A DNA stretch of 64,000 nucleotides, taken from the NCBI GenBank assembly GCA_004802705.1, contig SGPL01000002.1, forward strand, positions 1 through 64,000. The letters are read 5' to 3'. Of the stretch, positions 1 through 15,359 are shown piece after piece. Position numbers and translations under genes: made by a program. Position 1 is the stretch's first letter. Every line of letters starts with the position of its first letter. The stretch is from Bondarzewia mesenterica. Its lineage: Eukaryota > Basidiomycota > Agaricomycetes > Russulales > Bondarzewiaceae. The notes under the pieces were generated by a model. The model saw only the letters and a program-made list of their open reading frames with translations, was not told where the DNA came from and made no database searches.

Positions 1-8
1 CGAAACTT

Positions 9-2814
9 TCAGACACCCACGACGGCCTCGAGGACCACTTTCACCCCCCAGGCGCCCGGATCTGGTATCCGCTCCTTCCTCAACCGATCGCCCTCGACGT
101 ACGCACTGCGCCCCGCCTTGGCCTCCACGTCGCGCGTCTTCTCCGCCGCTTCGGCCGCTCGCGACACCGCCGCGCTCACATCGTCTTTTATTTAAAGGAC
201 AGGAGCATCAGCGAAGTTCCATGAATGTACTCAAACTCGACCGTTCGATGGACGCAGACCATCCCCCACCCCATCCGAAGGATGGAAACAGGACGGAGGA
301 CGGGATAAAGGGGAGCAGAGGGGAAAAGAATCGCAGGGGAGCTCACCGGGATTCTTGGAAAACGCATCAACGAATGCCGCCACCGGATCGACAAGCGTGC
401 GCGATGGCGGACGCGCGCGCGTATAAGTGTAAAGTCTGCCCAGCGCAGACGCGAGTGCCGCCGCCCACACCTCCCTCGTCGCGACACGAGTCTTACCGTC
501 AGCCTCAGACTGTAGGCCCTGCGCCAAAGCAGAGAAAAATATCCTGTCGCCCCAAAAGCGTCTTTACTTAGCCAAGGAACACGAAAAGACCAGAAAATAA
601 AAATAGAGTGACATACGAATACAGCGCGCCGCTCGTCCCCCCCATCTTATCGGCAGCCACGTTCGACACGACAATGGCGGTGCCGACGACATCGTCACCA
701 CCCGCATTCCCCTTCTTCAGTTCCTCGAGCACGGCTGCGGGAAACACCACCATCAGCCGCGCTATCCACACTCGCCAAAAAGAACGAATCGAAACGCACC
801 GTTCGCGCCCGTCTGCAACGTCAGCCCGCAATCCCCGTCCCCAGCGATACTGTCCATCCTCGTGATCTCAGGCTCCGCCGCATTCAGTGCTCGACAAGCC
901 CGTTCGATGGCCGCGTCGAACGCCTTCGGATCTTGGGCGGGCAGCTTCACCTTGCCCGTGCCCGGTGCGGAGTCCGATGTTGCGAGTGATTGTGCGGTGG
1001 ATGGCGCGAAGATGCGGGTGGGCGGTGCGCGTGAAGACCATGGCCAGCCGGGTGCCGAGGTCGGTGCGTCGAGCAGGCGGAGTATGAGATCGGCAGAAGG
1101 GACAGACTCCGCTTCGGAAGGGAGCTGGAGGAGCGTGATGGAGAAGCCGGGCATGTTAAGGCTTGTCTGCATATGGCCATCACCAAAGGGCCGTCAGTCT
1201 GCATGACGGAGGATCCCAAGATAAGAGAAAGCGTGGCTCCGTGCGCACCATGAAACTTCCGCTCAAGACCCTAGCAATGCCAACTTGCCTCCCAACAAGG
1301 CTGCTCTCTACCTCGCGAACGATTCCGCAGAGCTCGAGCTCGCTGAGCCCACCCAGATTGTTCACCATGAGCACGACGTGATCGCCCTTGCCTGTGAATG
1401 GAACGAACGAACGTTCCGGGTCCGAGGTCGAAAGGAGAAGGCCGAGGAGTTGCTGAACGAGGTCATGGAGAGAAGGAACGGGCGAGATGCGTTTGTTGCC
1501 AGACTCGTTGTGAATACCGAGGCCGATCTCGATCTCGGACTCCTTCAGGTCAGACGAGGCTGCTGCGGTACCGGGGACCTATAATACGCGTTCATTGTAA
1601 GTGTGAAAGGGCGTATCAAAGACACGATTGCCGCAGGGGAACGGTATGTAAGTGGGAAGTGAAGGAAAGTTGATCTTCTTACATGGCAGTGATCGAGCCC
1701 TACACCGACGTCGCGATATGGTTCGCGACCCATTCAGAAACGTTGTAGACCTCATCGAGTTCAGCCCCCGCGCGAGCCAGTGCACCTGCAATCTTGTACA
1801 CCAGGACGACGCCAGCCAATCCCCTATGTATCTCCATGGTCAGGCCTTCACGCTCATGAATTGGTCGCACAGGAGAAAGCGGCGAACGGAAGGTAAGAAT
1901 AAATAGTATATACGGCGGCATGTGTTGTCGCAGAATTGACTTTAGAAAGGATGAAGTTGATACGCACCTACGTCCTACGATACTCCCCTGCGTCCTCCCG
2001 ACTGCAACATCGTCTCCAACAACGAGGAACTTGACACTGTCCGCCTTTCTCGGATTGAGGGCCGCATACTGTTCTTTCGCGAGACCGAAGTTGAGCACGT
2101 CCCCAGTATAGTTTCTTTTCATCGCAAAGATGGCATGTCAACAATAAGGAAAACAGGAAGAGGTTAAAAAGAGCTCACTTCACGATAATCAACGTCCTGC
2201 GTTGTCAGGTCGGCCGTGATGCATTAGAGAAGGTCGTTGATGGGGATGTGTTCTGCTTACCCCTTTTCATTGCTCACGAGATCAATACCCCTCCGTACCT
2301 GGCTTGAGCCTGGTGATGCAAAGATGTTCCCACAGACTGCAGCTGATCCAGGACGCGATGATGTTCAGATCTAATGCAGAAAAACAGCGCTTTGGAGGTG
2401 TGTACCTGTCAACATTCCTTCACCTGGGAGAAGGCAAAGTCCATCGGGTGTAACACATCATTGCTCAAGAGGTCAGAACCCACCGACGAAACCAGAATGG
2501 GCTGGTTCATGTCCAGATCCTCCACCGCATATCAAGGCAACCTTTGAGTGATCCTGATGATTGAGGTATACGACTGACCGCGCGCACATCTCCTATTGAA
2601 CATAGACTTTGCGTGTTTCCTGAGGCACGAACGCACCTTTGTTGACAGGATCCAAGGAAAGATGGGGATTGATCTTACAGAGACCCTCGAGCGATTCGAG
2701 GACGAGAGCAGAGGGGGAGTTGATGAAGTGTTTCGCTGGAATCAAATAACAAATTGGTTAGCCTCACAATTCTTAATGACGTGCGGATGAATTGAGCATA
2801 CTCTGAATGCCCAT
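9..2814 (-). CDS. DAK: Dihydroxyacetone kinase (DhaK/DhaL fusion type)
   Basis: ATP-dependent kinase that phosphorylates dihydroxyacetone to DHAP in glycerol and methanol metabolism and detoxification; the family is cytosolic. Read on the minus strand, the exons give the DhaK lobe in order: KHFINSPSALVLESLEG, CGGGSGHEPAHSGFVG, NYTGDVLNFGLAKEQ, GDDVAVGRTQGS, GLGIHNESG (the conserved His that binds substrate) and VNNLGGLSELE. The DhaL lobe follows with GDGDCGLTLQTG, KMGGTSGALYSY and the C-terminal GRSAYVEGDRLR/DPGAWG signature, ending in TGA at 9-11. The gene is therefore complete although it sits on the window edge. I chose the ATG at 2812-2814, followed by a short intron before KHFIN; that first splice has a weak GTCATT donor and is uncertain. 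It is split by roughly ten small introns. It diverges from the deubiquitinase gene. Family assignment is very secure. Confidence 0.93.
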
Positions 2815-3478
2815 GATTGACAAGGATGCAAGCAGGTGGAGCAGCTGGATGATCTCGCACGCAGCTCTATATAGAACCCAACCACGGGTCCACGACGTCC
2901 GTGACGCGCTCATCAGATGAGCTCGACTGCAACCCACGTGATGGTTTGTCGCGCGCAGGACCTGCCTCGCGTCATGGAAGTCGTCTGTGCTTCATCGGAG
3001 AACGGGATATCACGGCGCATTCGACATGTACTCGAAGAGGTGAGTTCATTCACGTTTGCATCTCCCGTCATCGTGTCGTGTGTATGGCATTGAGAGAGAG
3101 GTTTGGAGCATTGAGGTTACAGTGTATTTGGCTGTTAGATAGGCCCCAACGAAATTATCAAGGCATAGGCGGGGTGTGAATATAACGGTCGCCGAGCTCG
3201 CCGTAGGCCATGGCAATGAGATATATATTGACTCCGACCTCCAGACATCAGGATTTTGGCTGGGCGGAACACCTCTATTTCACATCCCGCCTGTACACAG
3301 ATCAATTTATTTAGGCCTATCGTTCTTAGAGCAACTGTAGACAAACCAGAGCGTACCGCATAACTCGGAGATTAAAATCAGATGTCGCGGATGTCGGTCC
3401 TGTACGTATTCTGACCGCCACTCGTGGTGGCCAGAGTCAAAAATTGTGTCGACACGGACAGCTTCGAGTCTGTAATAG
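2815..3478. other. Divergent intergenic region, kinase / deubiquitinase
   Basis: This 664-base spacer lies between two divergently transcribed genes and should hold both promoters. Short open frames in it have no recognisable domain or fungal codon pattern. Apart from the TATA-like site beside the kinase I see no clear element. Confidence 0.5.
2868..2873 (-). promoter_or_regulatory. Putative TATA box of the dihydroxyacetone kinase gene
   Basis: TATATA lies about 54 bases upstream of the chosen kinase start codon on the minus strand, within CTATATAG. Position and sequence fit a core promoter element, but no transcript start is known, so this is inference. Confidence 0.4.
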
Positions 3479-8161
<4,683 letters not shown>

Positions 8162-8392
8162 TCTGGGAAATGGAAACGAGCAAGCCCTGTAGTTTCAAGT
8201 ACATACATTTCATAAGATACGCGTAGCCTGCAGCACTCTTGTTGTTTACTGTATCGCATCTGCTTTGCACTTTTGATTACCTCGAAGTAATATTGAGTCG
8301 GACAACCGACAGCACGGCGTACAGTATGTCACATATGTAAGTCAGTAAGTAAACTTAGAAATTGGAACTTAGGACTCGACACGTTGGAGCTC

Positions 8393-10879
8393 ATGAGTAG
8401 ACTCCCTCCAGCTCTCCTTTACCTCACAATTTATAACCCTACGCTGAAGCCAAAGGGTAGTATACCAAGCGACGATGAAGACGCTGAGGAACAGGCTCAC
8501 ATCCTCTTCTACACTGCCCGCGAGCGTGCGGTTTCAAGAGACAGGATACTCAGACAGGTCGGCCTTGCGAAGGCATTGATACACTTCTCTGAGTAGGTTT
8601 CTCAATAGCCTATCAATTTGACCAGAAGAATTATTCACCTGTGTGATTCATAGGATGTTTTCACCGGAGGAAGCCTGTGAGAATGTGCATTCTCAGTCTC
8701 GCCGCATGATCATGGTGTCTCCCGAGCCTGACTTCTGGATACATGCAGTGAGCACGCCCCTGCGAATTTGTCTTGGAGCGATATTCATTGAACAGAGGGG
8801 GTAGTGTTTCGAATTGGCGAAAACCCCTCGGCAGGCAGGGCCTGGCAAGGGTAAAGGCAAAGGCAAGGCGAAGGATAAGGGCATAGATCGGGAAAGAGCG
8901 AAGGAGGTTGATTTGGGATACGACTATCAGGATGGGTCGGCGCAGGATATTGAGTTGCGCTCACACCTTTTGAGAGGTTATAAAGAATTTAAGGTATGTT
9001 CATTGATGTAGACTGGTCGTTGTATTGATGGTGCATTTCTGGGAAAGCTCGTGCATGGCTCTTTCTCGTCTATCCTCAATCTCTTGGGCCAGCAGGCTTT
9101 AGAGCTGCAGCTTGAACGCTTCTTCACAGTATGGGCGTGGAAATGGGACGTCGAGGAAGATGCGGACTTCGGCATTCATCTTGGTGCGCTCAGGTTGGCC
9201 ACTAATGTTTGGTATGCTGATTACCTATAGCTATTGCACGTTGTAGGCATGCCTCTGCATCCCATATACCCCAAACTTGTACCCCTCGTTGACGATTTCG
9301 CTTCCAAAACACCCTTGTCGGACAACTCCCTCCCCTTCGTGTTGGCCCCACCACACATTGTACCATCGACTTCCTTCACCACATCTAACTGCCCACTCAC
9401 TCTCCCTCTATATCTTCGTTCACGCATCCCTCCTCCGAGACCTTCTTCGCCACCCCCTTCAGTGAAAGAACAGCCTGCGTTGTCAGCTGGTAACGATTCG
9501 GAGAAACGCGCACCCGCGAGCAACAGTACGAAACACTCCAGTAATCCAAGTGGCAGCAGTTTGCTCTCGCTAGGCGCAACTATGGACGTGCGAAAATGGA
9601 ATTGGCCCGAGTACCTCACGTTTGGAAAGGGAGGTGGACGGAAGACCGCCGGTTCGGGAGATGTGGTAGAAGGAGCGCAACAACCAGAGATCAAGAGCGG
9701 CGATGCACAGAGGCTTGGTGTAGAAGAACCTCAAGTCGATGCGGAGAGTCTGCACGACGCCATGTCTTCTGTTGCGATTCCTGTGATGGACCAAAAAGAG
9801 CCTCCAGGTGACGAGATCGTAGCTTTTGAGATTTTACCTCCACCAGCTCAGAATGAAGCTTCCGAAGTTGAGGAGCTCTCAACTTTACCAGCCCATGCTA
9901 TGGCAGATCATATCACAAGAATTAACGATGCCCCTCATGATACGATCTCTGACGACCCCCCAATCAATGCCGATAAACTAGAAACCCCGTCCCACGAGGC
10001 TGATGATCGTCAGCCACCTCCATCGCCACCCAGAGGCGAGCCGCCTTCTCCACTGAACCCGACACTTTCACCCATCCTTGTAGCGTCTCCGGCGCCGTCG
10101 CATGAATGCATATCGCCTCCGAGTACAGCACCTACACCTGCCTTCTCTTCAATATCCATTTACATAGCAGCCCTCGATGAACCTCAGGCAACAGTAAGGC
10201 GGCGTGTCTATTATCTCATAGTCAGTTTTTCGTTACTTCTTTTTCAATGTAGGTGTCAAGCGTTTTACTGAGTACTAGTCATCCATAGAGAGATCAGCTC
10301 GCCATCGCATTCGTTGCTCGTGAGAACCCTGAGTACACGGATGATGAGCTCTCTGTGATTCATGAAGCAGCATCAGTGCTGTTGACATCCATCAAATCAT
10401 GCATTGCAGAACAAGAGAGTAGATGGTGCGTCATCTTTTCTTCAGAATGTTCGAAGACCAAAGCCTAAGAGGTGCGACAGGGGTGGAGAAACGCCATTGC
10501 CTTCCACTTCAAAGATCCTACAGCAGAGAGATCAGTACATTCTCGACACCGGACACGGAACCACAGTGTCGAGTCCTGACTTTGCGTCGCGCTCAGAACA
10601 CCTTTATCAGGGCCAGGAGCTCATCGGGTTTGTGAACACCGTGGTTTACTTCATTGCCGATTGACCGCTCATTTCTCACATTCATCCTGCAGCTCGCCGG
10701 AAGTTCTGGAGGTGTTTTCGCGCACTCAGGGTGCACAACACTGGCATATTGCGCGGCGAGAGGCCGAAAGTGAAACGATGCAATTTATGGAGGTGTATCG
10801 CAAAGAGACTAGTCTTATAGATGTGGACAATGAGCTTGCCGAGGTAGTTCGCCAATGTCGTGGAGACCTTCACGACTGA
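8393..10879 (+). CDS. CCZ1: Ccz1-like vacuolar fusion protein
   Basis: Ccz1 with Mon1 forms the Rab GEF that activates Ypt7/Rab7 on late endosomes, vacuoles and autophagosomes. The first exon gives the longin-domain start PPALLYLTIYNPTLKPKG, followed by HILFYTARERAVSRD and RQVGLAKALIHFSE. After a GTAGGT intron come MFSPEEACENVHSQ and PEPDFWIHA, matching the first longin module order of the CCZ1/INTU family. The middle holds QALELQLERFFTVWAWKWD and a long Pro/Ser-rich linker. The C-terminal module reads ARREAESETMQFMEVYRKET and SLIDVDNELAEVV, equivalent to the final strand of Ccz1. I chose the ATG at 8393 because nothing conserved lies upstream. At least six introns are needed and the last exon end is provisional. 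It follows the deubiquitinase in tandem after about 230 bases. Confidence 0.8.
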
Positions 10880-11662
10880 TGGCATTCAAATGATGATCTA
10901 TGATCCATAAATGCATGAAGCTTGATGCTCATGTCATAGAATGCACTGGAGGATGCACACAAAGGTTCGGAATGGTGGTGTAAAATCTCGGGGATCAACT
11001 GACCGTGTGCTATAATATTACTTCGACTATTAGGGGTTGTCAGATCGAGTGCTTTGGAGGCGTTTCACGGTCAGACAGGAGGATCCTGAGGCACGAAGGT
11101 TGACGAGTGGCTACTCTGCCTTGGGAAGACCAGTTTCACGCGGCATTTTAAGAGGCGCTTTAGAATCTTGAATCTTGACAACGCGATGTCGCATCGTCGG
11201 GGCGGCACGAGAACCACTTTGATGATTTAAAAACGCGCTGCCACGCACACTAAGATCTTACTACGAATTGATTTACTCATCTACTCTATGAAGTACAACT
11301 ACTGCTTGCAATCGAAAGTCGAACATAAGAGCCACGCAATGCAAATCTTCTGCCAGTTGACCTCAGTTCACTCCTCCCGGGCCCGTACTCCTCCTGCCAT
11401 GCCCATTCTCAACACTACATCCCTCCCCTCACAAGGCCCTGATATGCCAAAGTCCAAAGCCAAACGGCCAATCACAGGAACTCTAGTACTAAGAGTATGT
11501 ACTTTTTTTTTTTCGTAGTGGAGACGATGTAGTGTTGAATCGCCTGTCACGTGTCATTCGGAGTCGAGGGAACATTTTGAGACGCTTGAAAGTGTCCGCA
11601 CGGCCTCTTAACATTAAACACGTGAAATGCTTTTAAAAAAAGTCCTTTGACAATTTTTATTA
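10880..11662. other. Intergenic stretch upstream of the tRNA gene
   Basis: No convincing gene lies in these 780 bases. A 76-codon plus-strand open frame at 11288-11518 has no recognisable motif and ends in a T-rich stretch; I treat it as chance. Confidence 0.5.
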
Positions 11663-11761
11663 AGCAGCATGGCGCAGCTGGTATAGCGCGCAGGGCCCAT
11701 ATAGCACGAATTGTCCTGTTGTGATACCCTGAGGTCCCTCGATCGAAACGAGGTGCTGCTA
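11663..11761 (+). tRNA. Initiator tRNA-Met (CAT) with a 24-base intron
   Basis: The acceptor stem AGCAGCA (11663-11669) pairs perfectly with TGCTGCT (11754-11760), with discriminator A at 11761. The D arm is GCGC/GCGC. The anticodon stem CAGGG pairs with CCCTG around the loop C-C-CAT-A-A, giving anticodon CAT. Three features mark the initiator rather than the elongator: the A1:T72 pair, three consecutive G:C pairs at the base of the anticodon stem, and a T loop reading ATCGAAA in place of TTCxAxx. Positions 37 and 38 are separated by 11702-11725, the normal place for a nuclear tRNA intron, so maturation would need the tRNA splicing endonuclease. Confidence 0.92.
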
Positions 11762-11766
11762 TTTAG

Positions 11767-11770
11767 TTTT
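11767..11770 (+). terminator. RNA polymerase III terminator (T4) of the tRNA
   Basis: A TTTT tract begins six bases after the tRNA end, and a second run of seven T lies at 11793-11799 as a possible backup. This is the standard Pol III stop signal. Confidence 0.7.
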
Positions 11771-12013
11771 CGGGATCAAAGTTCTCATCCCATTTTTTTA
11801 AATTAATGGAAGATACACTGTACATATGATGTACGAATTATCAAGGTTAGTGGTTAATATTTTAATGTTTGCGTAGCAAGCGATTTGATGTGACATGTCG
11901 ATAGTACAGTACATACAGTACAGGCAAGTGTGGCTGATGATCGATGATTAGTCATTGCCTCAGTCTTTGTCTGAAGTTGCATCCACCCTCAACGTTCAAC
12001 CATCATTTAGATC

Positions 12014-13475
12014 ATGACTTCAACATCCGACGCTGCCCTCAAGCTAGAAATTGCCCGCCTTTCAGGCCAGTTTTTCTCCAAGTACTCCGTCCCGACATGT
12101 CGTTGATGTTATCATCTCTAGGAGCCATAAAGCGACACAAGTCAGGTGAAGCGTTGCCCATTAAGCCCAAGCCACATTATCCTGGCCCTCAGTGGAAATC
12201 GTATAACAAAATTTCTTCATACAAGTATATCCGCCCTGGTTCTGTCCCTAGCTCAAGCTCTCCACCCGCCATTGCTCCCCCTTCAATGCGTCCAGGTCTC
12301 GCTCAGACTCGCGATGTCGTCATCGATGGGGTGGCATTTGAGACATCACAACGCTCTCTGGTTCGCAAAGATTGTATGTCGTTCAATTTGATTATTTGCT
12401 TGCTCGTAATTTTGAACCGTCGTTTCACCTTTTCTGTAACGTATTAGTACCAAAGACATTTCCTGCCCCACGTCCTCAACACGTACCGCCAAGGTCATCT
12501 AAGCCAGACTTCGTCCGCACCAAGGCGGGCCACCTCGTCAAGAACACTCATATGTATAAGGCCAAGCCACCGTCCCGCACTCGCAACCGCAACATGACTT
12601 TGAACAATACTCGCAGGCCTTATCAGTCCGTTTGGTCTCCGGATCGCAGTCTTCCTCGTCCCCTAATGCATTCACATAGATCTCGCCGTGTCTCAGCAAA
12701 GAGATATGTCGATAAGCCGTGTCCTCGCTTTACAACAACAGGTGCGTGTCTTCCCGCTGCCTCTCTATCACATCCTTAGGACCCTGTACTCGGTTCTCGT
12801 TTACCGTACATGTTTCATCAATCAGGCGCCTGCAACCGCGGCCTCACCTGCCCGTATCAACACGACCCCAGCAAAATTGCGATCTGCTGGCCATTTTTGC
12901 AAGGCAGCTGCCCGCATAGCGCGGACACATGCCCGCTCTCGCACAATCCGACACCGCATCGCACACCGCTTTGCGTCCATTTTGCCAACAACGGACGCTG
13001 CACGCGCAGCAATTGCCCGTTCCCCCACGTGCGCGTCGGCCCTCGGGAGGGTGTATGTCGTGACTTCGCCGTGCTCGGCTACTGCGACCGCGGCATTGAT
13101 TGTGACCGCCAGCACGTCCGCGAGTGTCCAGACTTTGCTGAACATGGGACGTGCGAGACCAAGGGCTGCAAGCTCCCTCACGTCATTCGCGCAAATCGCA
13201 ACCGCAAGGCCACCGGCAAGACCGCTGCCACCGACTCCGCCACGGCACCGGCGCCGGCTTCGGCTTCAACATCCTCTGGCGCTGGTATAACCGCTTTGCA
13301 GCAATCTGTGCCGTCGGTGTCTGCTGAAGATGCAGAGATTGGGGATGAGTATATCTCTCTTACTTTCAATGAAAGTGAAAGCGATGAGAGCGATGAGGAT
13401 GACGAGGAAGAAGAGGAGGAGGAAGAGGGCGAAAGCCCCAACGAAGAAAAAGCAGAAGGTCTCATTGTCTATTAA
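12014..13475 (+). CDS. CCCH zinc-finger protein, ZC3H3-like
   Basis: Likely nuclear RNA-binding protein; metazoan ZC3H3 acts in mRNA polyadenylation and export. The first exon codes MTSTSDAALKLEIARLSG and joins GAIKRHKSGEALP only if 12066-12121 is removed as a GC-AG intron. A basic Arg/Lys/Pro-rich region follows. Five tandem CCCH fingers then run from about 12716 to 13190: CPRFTTTGACNRGLTCPYQH, CWPFLQGSCPHSADTCPLSH, CVHFANNGRCTRSNCPFPH, CRDFAVLGYCDRGIDCDRQH and CPDFAEHGTCETKGCKLPH. The first finger is split by an intron. The C-terminus has an Ala/Thr/Pro linker and a very acidic Glu/Asp run before the stop at 13475. Five closely spaced fingers fit the ZC3H3 group, but the precise orthologue is inferred. 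An alternative start in the same frame as the second exon is the ATG at 12097. Confidence 0.83.
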
Positions 13476-13743
13476 TTATTTAGTCTGCGACTGTTGTAGG
13501 ATGTCTTGATTCACGCGTGGACAACACCAATATATGATTGAGCCCTGTTTCTTCCCGTCGAGTGTTCAGCATCATCCTTCGGAAAAACTAGGTGCAGAGA
13601 CCGTCAAATCTTTAAATTTGTTTGTTATCCTACTAGTTTTGTGCTTATTGGGACTATACAAAGCCCGTAAGCACCCTAAGCACAACATGTATGTGCAGTC
13701 ATGGAAGAGGAATCGATCTGGCGATTATATTGCATTGGAATCA

Positions 13744-14798
13744 TCAATTCAACCCGGCCTCTTTTCTCATCTCCTCGACCTTGGCCGGATCCAATTCCGT
13801 CGAGCTCCATATCTTTTCGGTCGCATCGATATTCTCCTTCCACGTCTGCATCTTCTGCGCGTACCGCTCGCCCGAGTCTTTGCCCAACAGCAATCGTATC
13901 CAGTCCTTCTTCAAGTCCAAGCCCTCTGCAAGTCCCTTGCCAGTAACAACTTCATACATCCTCTGCGCCGCCTTGTCCTTGTCCCCCACGCGCCGGATGC
14001 TCAGGTTGTACGGCAAGACGCGCGCGGACAGCCCATAGAGGTCGGTATAAGCGCCCGTCTTGCGACTCGCGGCAGCGCGGCTGGCCTTCCCCATGGCCTC
14101 CGCGGCGGCGAACCAGTTCGTCGGGAAGAATCCGGGCTGAACGATAAGGACGCGAATACCCCACGGCGCGAGCTCTTGCGCGAGGGCATCCGTCATGGAG
14201 TCGAGCGCGGCTTTGGAGGCGGAATACGCGGAAATCCCCGGTCCACCGTCGATGGAGCCGATGGACGAGACGTTCACGATCGTGCCAGATTTGCGGGCGC
14301 GAAAGGAGGGAAGGAGACCTTGGATGAGATAGATAGCGCTGAAGACGTTCACATGGAACTGTCCGACGAGTTCATCTGCGCTAAGAGGTGGAGTGATGGA
14401 GCGAGATCCAGGTCATGTATGTCAAATAAAGGACGCGAGTGACCTACTCGAGTTCCTCCACTGGGCTTTCGAGGCCATAGCCCGCCATGTTGACGAAGAC
14501 ATCTATATGGCCATGAATCTGGAGGGCTTTCTGGCCGAATGCCTTCAAATCAGCCTGAGAAGAGTTCAGGTCTAGCTGCAGAGGCGTAGCAGCCTTTAGA
14601 GAGGCCGGCAAATTCGCGATGTTTCGCGCAGTCACTATAACCTGGGAAGTATGCATCAACACGGTAAGACACTGTTATTAGCTGAAAGAAAAGACGAAAG
14701 GGCACCCTCACCTTGTCATTCTGCGAGAGGGCATGCTCAGCCAAAGCGAGACCCAAGCCCGAGTTGGCACCAGTGACAAGCCAGACACGAGAAGACAT
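13744..14798 (-). CDS. Short-chain dehydrogenase/reductase (classical SDR)
   Basis: NAD(P)-dependent oxidoreductase of unknown substrate. The N-terminus MSSRVWLVTGANSGLGLALA carries the TGxxxGxG cofactor loop. VIVTARNIANLP, QLDLNSSQADLKAF and VFVNMAGYGLESPVEELE (an NxAG element) follow. The active site is present: NVSSIGSIDGG contributes the Ser, and YSASKAAL is the YxxxK pair. The downstream sequence QELAPWGIRVLIVQPGFFPT matches classical SDRs. Two short introns (near 14358-14447 and 14642-14712) join the exons in frame; the stop is at 13744-13746. It converges on the CCCH gene. Sequence style resembles fungal SDRs of secondary or lipid metabolism, but no specific role can be assigned. Confidence 0.88.
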
Positions 14799-14894
14799 TT
14801 CGACGCTCTGGTATATGTTGTGCGTCTCGTCGAGGGAGATGATTCCCTTGCTTGCCAAGGGTTATCGCACCCCCGTAATTATTAGCGCCCTAAC

Positions 14895-15269
14895 TCACGG
14901 AACAAATACTGCCAAACAGCGCTTAGTTGTCACAAACATGTCACTCGCGCTAGATTCGACGAGTTCAGCCTCCTCGCACACCGAGACCACGTTCAGCGTC
15001 TTCCACTCACGCAACAGCGAGTCAACGAATGATTCTCATGAGTGCTTGAACTGCACCAGCGCGGGAGAGACCTTCGGCAGGTTCCACTCCTCGGGGAACG
15101 GCAAGCGCTCGTTGCGCGCATGCATCCCTGCCGTCCTAGTCGTCCCCTGCTGCTCGCCCTCCTTCGGCAACATGCACGCATCAATCGTCCACTCAATGTC
15201 AGATCTGCTCACCTCGGCATCCTCAAATATGCGTGCGACGCGCGAAGAATACACGGATGGGAGTCGCAT
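14895..15269 (-). pseudogene. Relic of a basidiomycete multispan membrane-protein family (DUF6535-like)
   Basis: Read on the minus strand from the ATG at 15267-15269, one frame runs through IFEDAEVSRSDIEWTIDAC and PEEWNLPKVSPALVQFKHS. It meets an in-frame TGA at 15036-15038 and continues as ESFVDSLLREWKTLNVVS. The last motif resembles the start of the expanded Agaricomycete membrane family in which a Trp precedes the Glu and hydrophobic helices follow. Here the Trp codon would be the TGA, and the hydrophobic helices are absent, replaced by an unrelated tail that stops at 14895. I read it as a decayed fragment. The family recollection is moderate, so the name is tentative. Confidence 0.4.
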
Positions 15270-15359
15270 GTGGCGCCAATAGATGCCCGCTCCTGCACTC
15301 TGCCAGAAGCGGTCACGATGGCCATTCTCCTGGTATCGCAACACTAAAGGAGGCGTTCG

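Noticed and set aside
9397..9694. Antisense frames over the Ccz1-like gene
   Set aside because: No conserved motifs; the plus-strand exons are coherent with Ccz1.
12688..13290. 200-codon Ala/Thr/Arg-rich plus-strand frame
   Set aside because: Shadow of the CCCH gene in another frame; the zinc-finger frame explains the sequence.
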